Below, piece by piece: positions 16,014 through 24,091 of a DNA stretch of 55,173 nucleotides (positions are counted from its first letter, which is position 1; each line of letters starts with the position of its first letter). Source of the DNA: Herpetosiphon llansteffanensis (GTDB lineage: Bacteria > Chloroflexota > Chloroflexia > Chloroflexales > Herpetosiphonaceae). The stretch is taken from the NCBI RefSeq assembly GCF_003205875.1, contig NZ_PUBZ01000100.1, forward strand, positions 1 to 55,173, read 5' to 3'. The notes under the pieces are model-generated. The model was not told the DNA's origin. It did not search any database and worked only from the letters and a program-made list of their open reading frames with translations. Position numbers and translations under genes: made by a program.

Positions 16014-16994
16014 ATGCGTGCAGTTATTTTAGTTGGTGGATTGGGCACTCGGTTGCGGCCATTGACCAACCAGCTTCCCAAGCCGTTAGTGCCAATTGCT
16101 GGCGAAGCCCTGATGAGCCGAACCTTGCGCCGTTTACAGCGGCAAGGTGTGCGCCATGTGATTTTGGCAGTGCAATATTTGGCCGAACAATTTTTGGCAG
16201 CCTATGGCGATGGCTCGGCATTTGGGCTGGATTTGCAAATTGTGCAAGAACCAGAGCCATTGGGCACGGCTGGCGCAGTGCGCTATGCGCTGGCCCAAAC
16301 CAAGCTGCTTGAGGCTGGGCCGATTTTGGTGCTGAATGGCGATGAATTGACCGATTTTGATGTGGCTCAGCTTTGGCAAGCCCATGCGCAATCTGCTGGC
16401 GTGGCAACAATTGCGGTGCGCGAGGTTGCTGATACCTCAGCGTTTGGCGTGGTTGCTAGCGACGAACAGCAACGAGTCTATGCCTTTCAAGAAAAACCTG
16501 CGCCAGGCACGGCGCTTGCCAATACGATTAATAGCGGAGCCTATGTGTTTGCGCCAGCAGCCTTGGCCCAGATTCCAGCCCACGGCTTTGCAATGCTCGA
16601 ACGCGATCTCTTCCCCACGTTGTTGGCGGCTCAAGCGCCAATTTATGCCTACCAACACAACGCCTATAGCCAAGATATTGGGACGCTGGCGGGCTATTTA
16701 GCGGCCAACGAAGCAGTGTTGATGGGTCGTTTGCCCCAAGAACTAGTGCATGGCATACAATATGCAGCAGGAGTGTGGGCTGCGGCTGATGCTCAAATCA
16801 GCCCTAGTGCGCAATTAATCGCCCCGATTATGCTCGGTAGCGGCTGTGTGGTTGGTGAGCAGGCCCGACTTGAACGGGTGGTCGCTTGGGAACGTGTTAC
16901 AATTGAGGCCGCTGCAAGCTTAACCAATGTCGCTCTTGCCAGTGATGTGCTCATTGCCCACCATGCAACTGTTGAAGGTCTTGCCCTTGGTTAA
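16014..16994 (+). CDS. Sugar-phosphate nucleotidyltransferase (RmlA/GlmU-like)
   Basis: A 326-residue protein. The N-terminal domain has the canonical pyrophosphorylase motif LVGGLGTRLRPLT followed by LPKPLVPI, then EPLGTAGA, LVLNGDEL and FQEKP. After about residue 235 there is a hexapeptide-repeat region (left-handed beta-helix: SAQLIAPIMLGSGCVVG and similar). This layout is shared by bacterial GDP-mannose pyrophosphorylases of the eukaryotic type and by RmlA/GlmU relatives. With manC beside it, either a second NDP-mannose or an NDP-glucose activity is possible; the sequence does not decide. It lies in a sugar-nucleotide block with the phosphohexomutase. Confidence 0.82.
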   Translation: MRAVILVGGLGTRLRPLTNQLPKPLVPIAGEALMSRTLRRLQRQGVRHVILAVQYLAEQFLAAYGDGSAFGLDLQIVQEPEPLGTAGAVRYALAQTKLLEAGPILVLNGDELTDFDVAQLWQAHAQSAGVATIAVREVADTSAFGVVASDEQQRVYAFQEKPAPGTALANTINSGAYVFAPAALAQIPAHGFAMLERDLFPTLLAAQAPIYAYQHNAYSQDIGTLAGYLAANEAVLMGRLPQELVHGIQYAAGVWAAADAQISPSAQLIAPIMLGSGCVVGEQARLERVVAWERVTIEAAASLTNVALASDVLIAHHATVEGLALG

Positions 16995-17104
16995 TACCAT
17001 TCCAATCAACGCATCCAATTCGCTATTTCATTTGGATTGACGAGCGATCGTCAGCAATCTCTTTTCGTGGGAACCCAATTTCAATCGCAAGCTCAGGAGC
17101 GTGT

Positions 17105-18520
17105 ATGGCATCAGCAATCAAATTTGGCACCGACGGTTGGCGAGCAGCAATCGCTGAAGAGTATACCTTTGACAATGTGCGCATTGTTACCCAAGCCGTT
17201 GCAGATTATCTGCATGAGTCGGGCTTAGCCCCGCGTGGGTTGGTGGTTGGTTATGATACTCGTTTCGGTTCCGAGCGCTTCGCCGCCGCCACCGCCGAGG
17301 TGCTGGCTGCCAATGGTATTCACGTCTACTTAACCGAAAAAGCTACCCCAACTCCAGTCGTTTGCTGGAGCATTCTTAGCAAAAAAGCTGGTGGTGCTGC
17401 GATCATCACTGCTTCACATAATCCGCCAAGCGACAACGGCTACAAATATAAGCCAGAATATGCTGGCTCGGCCTCGCCCGAAGTTATCGCTCGCTTGGAA
17501 GATCGTTTAGAAAAAGCTCCGGTCAAGCGCATGGCCCTGCGCGAAGCAGAAAAACAAGGCTTGGTCGAACGCATCAACGGCACGCCCGATTATGTGGCCC
17601 AAATCAAGCAAATGGTCGATCTCGAAGCAATCAAACGCGAAGGCTGGACGATTATCAACGATGCGATGTATGGCGCTGGCGCTGGTTTCTTGCCATTATT
17701 GCTTGATGGCGGCCAAACCAAAGTTGTGCCCATCAACGATACCCGCAACCCGTTGTTCCCTGGCATGCGCTCGCCCGAGCCAATCGACGACAATTTAACC
17801 AAGCTTAAAAATGTGGTTAAACAAAGCGGAGCCTTTGCTGGCTTGGCCTACGACGGCGATGCTGATCGGGTTGGCTTGGTCGATGAAAAAGGTAAATTCG
17901 TCGATCAGCTGCGGGTGTTTGGCTTGCTGACCTATTATTTATTGGAAGTTAAAGGCTGGCGCGGCCCAATCGTCAAGTCGCTTTCAACCACCTCGATGGT
18001 CAATCGCTTGGCCGAGCTTTACAATGTGCCAATTTATGAAACGCCGGTTGGTTTCAAGCACATCGGCCCCAAGATGATCGAATCGAATGCGATTATTGGC
18101 GGCGAAGAATCTGGTGGTTTTGCGTTTGCCAAACACTTGCCAGAACGTGATGGCATTTTGTCGTCGCTGCTGTTGCTCGATTTATTCTTGAAGCGTGGCA
18201 AAACGCCCAGCGAAACCATGGAAGAATTGCTTAACAAAGTTGGTCCGCACTTCTACGACCGGATTGATATTACCTATCCCGCCGAGCAGCGCGATACAAT
18301 TCTCAAACGGGTTGATGCAGCACGGCCCGATGCCTTGGCTGGCCTAACCGTCAATTCAATCAATACCCAAGGTGGCTACAAATATTATCTGCAAGATGGC
18401 AGCTGGCTGTTGATTCGCTTCTCTGGTACCGAGCCATTGTTGCGGATTTACACCGAAACCCGTTCGCCAGAGTTAGTCGAAAAACTCTTGGCTGAAGGCC
18501 GGGTCATCGCTGGAGCCTAA
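17105..18520 (+). CDS. Phosphoglucomutase/phosphomannomutase
   Basis: A 471-residue alpha-D-phosphohexomutase with all four signature loops: phosphoserine TASHNP (Ser104), metal loop DGDADR, sugar-binding GGEESGG and the C-terminal phosphate-binding RFSGTEPLLRIY. It starts FGTDGWRA, the usual beginning of this branch. It interconverts hexose 1- and 6-phosphates and would feed the neighbouring pyrophosphorylases. AGGAG sits just before the ATG. Whether glucose or mannose is preferred cannot be read here; many Chloroflexota and archaeal members are dual-specific. Confidence 0.92.
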   Translation: MASAIKFGTDGWRAAIAEEYTFDNVRIVTQAVADYLHESGLAPRGLVVGYDTRFGSERFAAATAEVLAANGIHVYLTEKATPTPVVCWSILSKKAGGAAIITASHNPPSDNGYKYKPEYAGSASPEVIARLEDRLEKAPVKRMALREAEKQGLVERINGTPDYVAQIKQMVDLEAIKREGWTIINDAMYGAGAGFLPLLLDGGQTKVVPINDTRNPLFPGMRSPEPIDDNLTKLKNVVKQSGAFAGLAYDGDADRVGLVDEKGKFVDQLRVFGLLTYYLLEVKGWRGPIVKSLSTTSMVNRLAELYNVPIYETPVGFKHIGPKMIESNAIIGGEESGGFAFAKHLPERDGILSSLLLLDLFLKRGKTPSETMEELLNKVGPHFYDRIDITYPAEQRDTILKRVDAARPDALAGLTVNSINTQGGYKYYLQDGSWLLIRFSGTEPLLRIYTETRSPELVEKLLAEGRVIAGA

Positions 18521-18555
18521 GCTTTTGTTGGAATGAAACCGCATAAGTTTAGCTG

Positions 18556-18672
18556 AAACCGCGAAGGACACGAAGTGCACGAAGGTTGAATTAGTTGGAA
18601 GCTTGAAGTTTATACAAATTTCAGCGAACCACTTAACTAAATCTTAGCGATCTTCGCGTCCTTCGCGGTTTA
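18556..18672. repeat. Inverted-terminal repeat element, family A, copy 1
   Basis: About 117 bp with near-perfect 20-bp inverted ends (AAACCGCGAAGGACACGAAG and CTTCGCGTCCTTCGCGGTTT, one mismatch). The centre (GAAGCTTGAAGTTTATACAA...CCACTTAACTAAATC) recurs at 22392-22506. It fills most of the gap between the phosphohexomutase and nitroreductase genes and encodes nothing. Confidence 0.85.
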
Positions 18673-18680
18673 ACGACAAG

Positions 18681-18711
18681 AAAAAGGCCAGAGCATTGTG
18701 CTCTGGCCTTT
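18681..18711 (-). terminator. Terminator of the nitroreductase gene
   Basis: On the minus strand AAAGGCCAGAGCA and TGCTCTGGCCTTT form a 13-bp perfect stem with a three-base loop, then TTTTT. The plus strand has only TTTG, so the direction is minus. Confidence 0.85.
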
Positions 18712-18736
18712 GTGTTCTTCGTGGATCAAACCAAAC

Positions 18737-19363
18737 TTAGTCGATGAATTGGGTAATTTTTTCGACTTCGTGGCGGTGGTGTGGGTAGCCTTCTTCAGCG
18801 GCAACGCCCAATGATACCAAGCCAGCCAATTGAACGTGAGCTGGCAAGCCCAAGATTTCTTTGACTTGAGCTGGATCAAAGCCCAACATCAATGAGGTGT
18901 CGTAACCCAATGAGCGAGCCACCAATGAGAGATAGCCAAGCGCGATGTTGGTTTGGCCCAAGCCCCAAGCTTCTTTTTCTTCTTGGCTGCGATGAGCGAA
19001 AGCACCCAAAACGCCATCGATTGCGCCTTGGCGTTGTTCTGCTGGCACGCCTGGGTGAATCACATCGGCGAGGTTGGCCAAGGCATCGGTGGTGTCGCTA
19101 TAGACAGCAATTACAACTGGAGCGCTGCCGACTTGGCCTTGACCATAAGCAGCTGCTTGCAATTTGTCTTTGACTTCTTGGTTGCGCACAGCAACGAAGC
19201 GCCATGGTTGGATGTTCCACGCTGAAGGAGCTTTGCCGGTCAATTCCAAAATGGTTTTGAGGTCGGCTTGGCTCACTTGATCATTGGTATATTTACGAAC
19301 TGAGCGGCGGCTGGTAATTGCATCGGCGACGCTCAAAACATTGTTTACGGCTGGCTGAGTCAT
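18737..19363 (-). CDS. Nitroreductase-family FMN oxidoreductase
   Basis: A 208-residue protein. The FMN-binding start TSRRSVRKY and the later APSAWNIQPWRF match the nitroreductase family, as do GLGQTNIALGYLSLVARSLGYDTSLM in the second half and LVSLGVAAEE near the end. Members reduce nitro compounds, quinones or enones with NAD(P)H; the physiological substrate is not predictable. Single gene with its own terminator. Confidence 0.9.
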   Translation of the reverse strand: MTQPAVNNVLSVADAITSRRSVRKYTNDQVSQADLKTILELTGKAPSAWNIQPWRFVAVRNQEVKDKLQAAAYGQGQVGSAPVVIAVYSDTTDALANLADVIHPGVPAEQRQGAIDGVLGAFAHRSQEEKEAWGLGQTNIALGYLSLVARSLGYDTSLMLGFDPAQVKEILGLPAHVQLAGLVSLGVAAEEGYPHHRHEVEKITQFID

Positions 19364-19583
19364 TGGTCTAAGCTCCTAGAAAATAGTGCAGCACCATCGT
19401 CTGGGCTGCGTCTGCTGTATCTGTAACTATCATAATTACATATTGTCCTTGGATTTATCTATTGGTGCGTCCTTTGGCTCGTCCCAAGCGCGGTTCATGC
19501 TGTCCTAATTGCTGGCAATTTCAGGCAATTTGCTGGTTTTGGGGTACAATCCTTGCGATATGTGTTGGTTCTAAGGAGGAATT

Positions 19584-19979
19584 ATGAGCGATATTAAACA
19601 ACTATTGAGCAATGCCAAAACGATTGCTGTGGTGGGCCTGAGCAACAAACCAGATCGGGCGAGCTATGGCGTTGCCGAATATATGCAACGCGCTGGCTAT
19701 CGGATTATTCCAGTTAATCCGGTGTTGACCGAGCCTGTGCTTGGCGAGCAACCAGTGGCTTCCTTGAGCGACATCAAAGAGCCTATCGATATTGTCGATA
19801 TTTTCCGCCGCGCCGAAGATGTGCCACCAGTTGTTGAAGAAGCGATTGCGGTTGGCGCTAAGGCAATTTGGATGCAACTTGGCATCGTCAATCAAGAAGC
19901 CGCTGCCGCTGCCGAAGCCGCTGGCTTAGAGGTTGTGATGGATAAATGCATTAAAGTCGAGCATATGCAGCAGTTGTAA
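19584..19979 (+). CDS. CoA-binding (YccU-like) protein
   Basis: A 131-residue single-domain Rossmann protein. IAVVGLSNKPDRASYGVAEY is the nucleotide-binding loop of the CoA-binding domain found at the N-terminus of ADP-forming acyl-CoA synthetases, followed by IIPVNP, DIVDIFRR and AIWMQLGIVN. It ends DKCIKVEH, a conserved closing motif of stand-alone members. It probably binds CoA; no enzymatic role is established for the stand-alone form. AAGGAGGAATT gives a strong ribosome site. Confidence 0.88.
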   Translation: MSDIKQLLSNAKTIAVVGLSNKPDRASYGVAEYMQRAGYRIIPVNPVLTEPVLGEQPVASLSDIKEPIDIVDIFRRAEDVPPVVEEAIAVGAKAIWMQLGIVNQEAAAAAEAAGLEVVMDKCIKVEHMQQL

Positions 19980-20039
19980 TATTTAGGGGTTGGGGCTTTT
20001 CAAGGGTTGGTTTTAACAATTAATCTGATGTGGAGCATG

Positions 20040-20170
20040 CCCTCACCCCCCAGCCCCCTCGCCCACTGAACGCGGGCGAGGGGGAGCCGCCCTTACACAC
20101 CGATGAATTACGAACGAACCACGGGTTAAAGCCCCTCGCCCGCGCACGGGAGAGGGGTTGGGGTGAGGGG
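20040..20170. repeat. Long palindromic GC-rich repeat, family B, copy 1 (diverged)
   Basis: Starts CCCTCACCCCCCAGCCCCCT and ends GAGGGGTTGGGGTGAGGGG, an imperfect palindrome of about 130 bp with an internal smaller palindrome (CTCGCCC...GGGCGAG). Related to the copies at 27611 and 28694. The rest of the 416-bp gap (19980-20395) holds further repeat words, including CTTCGTGTCCTTCGTGGATC near 20287-20306 and a C-rich run near 20313-20338, and no gene. Confidence 0.85.
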
Positions 20171-20395
20171 ATCTTAACCCCTATCTGCACCACGGAAGAG
20201 CAACGATGGCTATAGGCTAGCGGAACATTGCTTTGAAATGCACAAATTCCTTTGGCCAAAAGCCAATAGCCTAGAGCCAAGTCCCCTTCGTGTCCTTCGT
20301 GGATCAAAAATTCCAACCCCCAATCCCCGACCCCCAAAATATCAAGTTTGCGGTACAATAAACTATCGTGTTCTTCACTTATGTCTTGTTGAGCT

Positions 20396-22348
20396 ATGCT
20401 AAATTTAACTTATGATGTGGTCGTTGTTGGCGGTGGGCATGCGGGCTGTGAAGCGGCTTTGGCTGCTGCACGCATGGGTTCGCAAACCCTCTTGCTAACG
20501 ATCGATCTCGATAAATTGGCGCACATGTCGTGCAATCCATCAATTGGTGGCCCCGCAAAAGGCAACTTGGTGCGCGAAATTGATGCACTTGGTGGCGCGA
20601 TGGGGGTCATTACCGACCGTACCTTGATTCAAATTCGGCTGCTGAATGAAACCAAAGGCCCTGCTGTGCAAGCCTTACGCGCCCAAAGCGACAAGCGTTT
20701 GTATGCCAAGGCCATGAAAGAGTTTCTGGAAGCCCAGCCAAATTTAGCGCTCAAACAAGCCATGGTTGAGCGCATTATCCCCTTGGCTGATCAAGCTGAT
20801 GGGGCCAATTTTGCCGTCGAAACCCAAACTGGTTGGCAATATCGCGCCAAGGCTTTGGTCTTGACCACGGGCACGTTTTTGCGTGGCCGCGCCATCACTG
20901 GCGAAGCGATTATTCCTGCTGGCCGCATGGGCGAGCAACCAGCGGTCAATCTTTCGAGTGATTTGAGCCAGTTGGGCTTTCCATTGGTGCGCTTGAAAAC
21001 TGGCACGCCGCCACGGATCGACGCGCGAACGATTGATTTTACTGGGCTAGAAGTGCAGCCAGGCTCCAGCACGCCACTGTATTTTTCGTTTAATTACGAT
21101 GGTCAGCGGCCCGAAAGTTTGGTGCATGGCCCGCCCAACCCAATTTACCCAGAGCCAATGCTTGATGGCTGGCGACCTCAATTGCCCTGCTATCACATTT
21201 ACACCACGCCCGAATTCCACCAGCATATCCGCGACAATTTGCATCGCGCACCGATGTTTAGCGGCGTGATCGAGGGCGTTGGGCCACGCTATTGCCCATC
21301 AATCGAAGATAAAATTGTGCGCTTTGCCGATAAAGAATCGCATGGCTTTTTCCTTGAGCCAGAGGGCTGGGAAACGCTCGAAATCTATGTGCAAGGCTGC
21401 AATACTTCGTTGCCAGAAGATGTGCAATGGGCTATGTTGCGTTCGATTCCTGCTCTGCGCAAGGTCGAAATTATGCGGGTTGGCTATGCGATTGAGTATG
21501 ATGCGGTCGCGACTGGCGAAATTAACGCCTCGCTCGAAGCCAAACGCTTGCCACATCTCTTTTTTGCTGGCCAAATTAACGGCACAACTGGCTATGAAGA
21601 AGCTGGCGCACAAGGCTTGATGGCGGGGATTAACGCTGCTTTGAAGGTTGCTGGGCGTGCGCCATTTATTTTGCGCCGCGACCAAGCCTACATTGGCGTT
21701 ATGATCGACGATTTGGTGACCAAAGAAATTCGCGAGCCATATCGCATGTTTACCTCGCGGGCTGAACATCGCTTGTTGCTGCGAGGCGATAATGCTGATC
21801 TGCGGCTCACGCCATTGGCTGCTGAGCTTGGCTTGGTTAGTGCCGAACGCGCCGAGCAAGTCGAACGCAAACAATGGGCGATCGATCAAACCACCCAACA
21901 ATTGCGTGGTTTGCGCTACACCCCGAGCGCTGAAACCAATGGCCGCCTGCAAAATGCAGGCATTGATCCATTGTTGCAGCCAGCTTCAGGCGAAGATATT
22001 CTACGGCGGGTCGGGGTCAAGTACGCTCAGTTGGCCGAAGTTCAGCCTGATCTGCCAGCGGTTGAGGCCGATGTTGCCGAGCAAGTTGAGCTGAGCGCCA
22101 AATATGCGGTCTACATTGCCAAAGAGCAAGCCTCGGTTGAGCGAGTGCGCAAAATGGAAGATCGGCGTTTGCCTGCCGATTTAGATATTGAGGCGATTCC
22201 TAGCTTGCGGATCGAAGCGCGCCAAGTGCTCAAACGCTTCCGCCCAGCGACCTTGGGTCAGGCTTCACGTTTGTCGGGCATCAATCCCGCCGATATTGCC
22301 CACTTGCTGATTCACCTCGAACGCCGCGAACGGGCGACGGTGGAGTAG
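20396..22348 (+). CDS. mnmG: tRNA uridine-34 carboxymethylaminomethyl-modifying enzyme, MnmG/GidA
   Basis: A 650-residue flavoprotein. The FAD Rossmann motif VVVGGGHAGCEAALAAARMG is near residue 10. Both GidA signatures are present: GPRYCPSIEDKI and INGTTGYEEAGAQG. With MnmE (not in the window), MnmG installs cmnm5 at uridine 34 of tRNAs reading split codon boxes, using FAD, methylene-tetrahydrofolate and glycine. Length is normal for the long bacterial form. There is no clear ribosome site before the ATG; TACAAT at 20354-20359 could be the -10. Not next to rsmG/parA as in many bacteria. Confidence 0.96.
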   Translation: MLNLTYDVVVVGGGHAGCEAALAAARMGSQTLLLTIDLDKLAHMSCNPSIGGPAKGNLVREIDALGGAMGVITDRTLIQIRLLNETKGPAVQALRAQSDKRLYAKAMKEFLEAQPNLALKQAMVERIIPLADQADGANFAVETQTGWQYRAKALVLTTGTFLRGRAITGEAIIPAGRMGEQPAVNLSSDLSQLGFPLVRLKTGTPPRIDARTIDFTGLEVQPGSSTPLYFSFNYDGQRPESLVHGPPNPIYPEPMLDGWRPQLPCYHIYTTPEFHQHIRDNLHRAPMFSGVIEGVGPRYCPSIEDKIVRFADKESHGFFLEPEGWETLEIYVQGCNTSLPEDVQWAMLRSIPALRKVEIMRVGYAIEYDAVATGEINASLEAKRLPHLFFAGQINGTTGYEEAGAQGLMAGINAALKVAGRAPFILRRDQAYIGVMIDDLVTKEIREPYRMFTSRAEHRLLLRGDNADLRLTPLAAELGLVSAERAEQVERKQWAIDQTTQQLRGLRYTPSAETNGRLQNAGIDPLLQPASGEDILRRVGVKYAQLAEVQPDLPAVEADVAEQVELSAKYAVYIAKEQASVERVRKMEDRRLPADLDIEAIPSLRIEARQVLKRFRPATLGQASRLSGINPADIAHLLIHLERRERATVE

Positions 22349-22391
22349 GCGCTAGGGGCCAGTGGTCAGGGTCTAGGGATTAGGCAGTTTT

Positions 22392-22506
22392 AACCACGAA
22401 GAACGCGAAGCGCACGAAGATTTAGTATCTGGGAAGCTTGAAATGTATACAAATTTCAGCAAACCACTTAACTAAACCTTAGCGATCTTCGCGTTCTTCG
22501 TGGTTT
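22392..22506. repeat. Inverted-terminal repeat element, family A, copy 2
   Basis: About 115 bp with perfect 19-bp inverted ends (AACCACGAAGAACGCGAAG / CTTCGCGTTCTTCGTGGTT) and a centre matching copy 1 at 18556. At several positions where the two copies differ in one arm, the other arm differs in the complementary way, so each copy stays self-paired. Confidence 0.85.
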
Positions 22507-22524
22507 CGTTCTACGTTTTGTAGA

Positions 22525-22920
22525 TTAATCGATTAACTGCGGTCGGAATTTATAGCCATACACCAATAAATCGTCCTCGCCGACCTTGCCCCAACTGCGA
22601 GTCACTGTTTCCATCGCCATGCCAATGTGCAACTCGCTTGGTTCGCAATCGGTCAATTGGGCCGTGATCAGACAGCCATCTGCCAGCTTGATGATGCCAA
22701 CAATTACAATTGGCTCATGGTCAAATTCGCTGCGATTGCTGCGCTGCGCCGTCCACGAAAAAAGTTCGCCAGTCTTGGCCAATTGATACGGCTGCCAAGC
22801 ATCATTGGCCTCGCCCAATTTGGCTGGCTGAGCCGGAAAGCGCACCCGACCATCGCTGTGGCGTTGGCCTTCGAGGCGGTAGCGTTGGCCTTTGAGCCGC
22901 CATTGTTTTGGTAGATTCAT
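22525..22920 (-). CDS. DUF35 OB-fold protein lacking the zinc-ribbon cysteines
   Basis: A 131-residue protein of the DUF35 (acyl-CoA-associated OB-fold) type. The N-terminal helix (WRLKGQRYRLEGQR) and the linker GRVRFPAQP occupy the place of the usual rubredoxin-like zinc ribbon, but the Cys-x2-Cys pairs are missing. The C-terminal OB-fold keeps the order GELFSWT, IVIVGIIKLADG and GMAME(T)V. In archaea DUF35 proteins hold thiolase and HMG-CoA synthase in a channel complex, and the next two genes on this strand encode those enzymes (gap of three bases to the thiolase). It is the last gene of the three-gene operon. The loss of zinc ligands is unusual. Confidence 0.82.
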   Translation of the reverse strand: MNLPKQWRLKGQRYRLEGQRHSDGRVRFPAQPAKLGEANDAWQPYQLAKTGELFSWTAQRSNRSEFDHEPIVIVGIIKLADGCLITAQLTDCEPSELHIGMAMETVTRSWGKVGEDDLLVYGYKFRPQLID

Positions 22921-22923
22921 CGC

Positions 22924-24078
22924 TTAAACCTCTGCTACTTGCAAAATGTGGGTCACGGCGGTTGCGCCAACGCCGCCCAAACATTGGGTCAGCGCGGTTT
23001 TGGCCTTGGCAACTTGGTTGGCTCCTGCTTGACCGCGCAATTGGGCTACAACTTCGACCACTTGATAGACTCCGGTTGCGCCGCCAACATCGCCGCGCGC
23101 TTTATAGCCGCCAGCGGTTGCGAGCGGTAATGCGCCGTCTTTGCTAATTACGCCTTCGGCGGCTAATTGGGTAGCTTGGCCGCGTTCTGCATAGCCCAAG
23201 GCTTCCAAACTGAGCGCTGCGGCAATTCCATGGGGGTCGCTTAATTCGATTAAATCAATTGCATTGCGATCGATTTTGGCTTGTTGCAAGGCCTTCGTGC
23301 CACTAACCGCTGCTGCTTCAAGCCACAACAGATCGGGGCGTTGCGCCAAGGCCAGGTTGCTGCTGCTGCTGGCGCTGCCCACAATTGCGATTGGCTGGGC
23401 TACTTCGCGGGCATAGCGTTCGCTAACTAACACCACTGCTGCTGCACCATCGGCAACCGTTGAACAATCAAGCATATTCAATGGCTCGGCAATTTGGCCT
23501 GCATTGGCCCATTTTTGGGCATTAATTGCAAAGCGATAGAGCGCATTGCGATTGCCCGCGCCATTGGCATGCGCATTGATCGCAAATGGAGCTAGAGCGG
23601 TGGCTGGCAGTTGATATTCATGCAAATAGCGTTGCATTAACAGCGCCCAGCCGCCAGTTAATGTTAGGCCAACGGCGCGTTCAAGCTCGCCATCTAGGCC
23701 CAAGGCCAAGGCTGCTTGCACGGCAGCATCGAGCTTGTCGGTGGCTTTTTCGACACCAAGCACCACAACAACATCTGCTTGGCCGCTAGCAATGGCCAAA
23801 TAGCCTTGGCGCAAGGCCAACGCGCCACTGGCTCCGGCGGCTTCAACCCGCAGTGCTTCGCAGTTCAAACCAGCTGCGCCAGCGATATACGCGCCAAGTT
23901 GGCTTTGCTCGCTGAGCGTATCGCCAAGCGCATTGCCAACATACAAGGCTTCAATCAAACGAGGATCAAACGAACCAACCGCGCCATGCAGCGCCTCTAA
24001 AGCCAAATCGAGCAACGAACGATCGTAATGTTCGCGAACGGCGGTACAGGCTGCGCCTGCAATAAAAACCTGTTGCAT
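22924..24078 (-). CDS. Thiolase-family protein (acetyl-CoA acetyltransferase-like), nucleophile cysteine missing
   Basis: A 384-residue thiolase-fold protein of the archaeal/SCP2 type; the ATG at 24078 lies 13 bp after the HMG-CoA synthase gene. Recognisable segments are the N-terminal VFIAGAACTAVREHYDRSL, the DCSTVADGAAAVVLVS block, SDPHGIAAALSLEALG around the catalytic His and the C-terminal GGVGATAVTHIL. At the nucleophile position, normally C-A-S-G, the sequence is GASG with Gly82 (codon GGA), so condensation by the usual acyl-Cys route should not work. It may be a scaffold or non-catalytic partner, or it uses other chemistry. Between DUF35 and HMG-CoA synthase genes, as in archaeal mevalonate clusters. 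Confidence 0.85.
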   Translation of the reverse strand: MQQVFIAGAACTAVREHYDRSLLDLALEALHGAVGSFDPRLIEALYVGNALGDTLSEQSQLGAYIAGAAGLNCEALRVEAAGASGALALRQGYLAIASGQADVVVVLGVEKATDKLDAAVQAALALGLDGELERAVGLTLTGGWALLMQRYLHEYQLPATALAPFAINAHANGAGNRNALYRFAINAQKWANAGQIAEPLNMLDCSTVADGAAAVVLVSERYAREVAQPIAIVGSASSSSNLALAQRPDLLWLEAAAVSGTKALQQAKIDRNAIDLIELSDPHGIAAALSLEALGYAERGQATQLAAEGVISKDGALPLATAGGYKARGDVGGATGVYQVVEVVAQLRGQAGANQVAKAKTALTQCLGGVGATAVTHILQVAEV

Positions 24079-24091
24079 TGCACCTACACCT

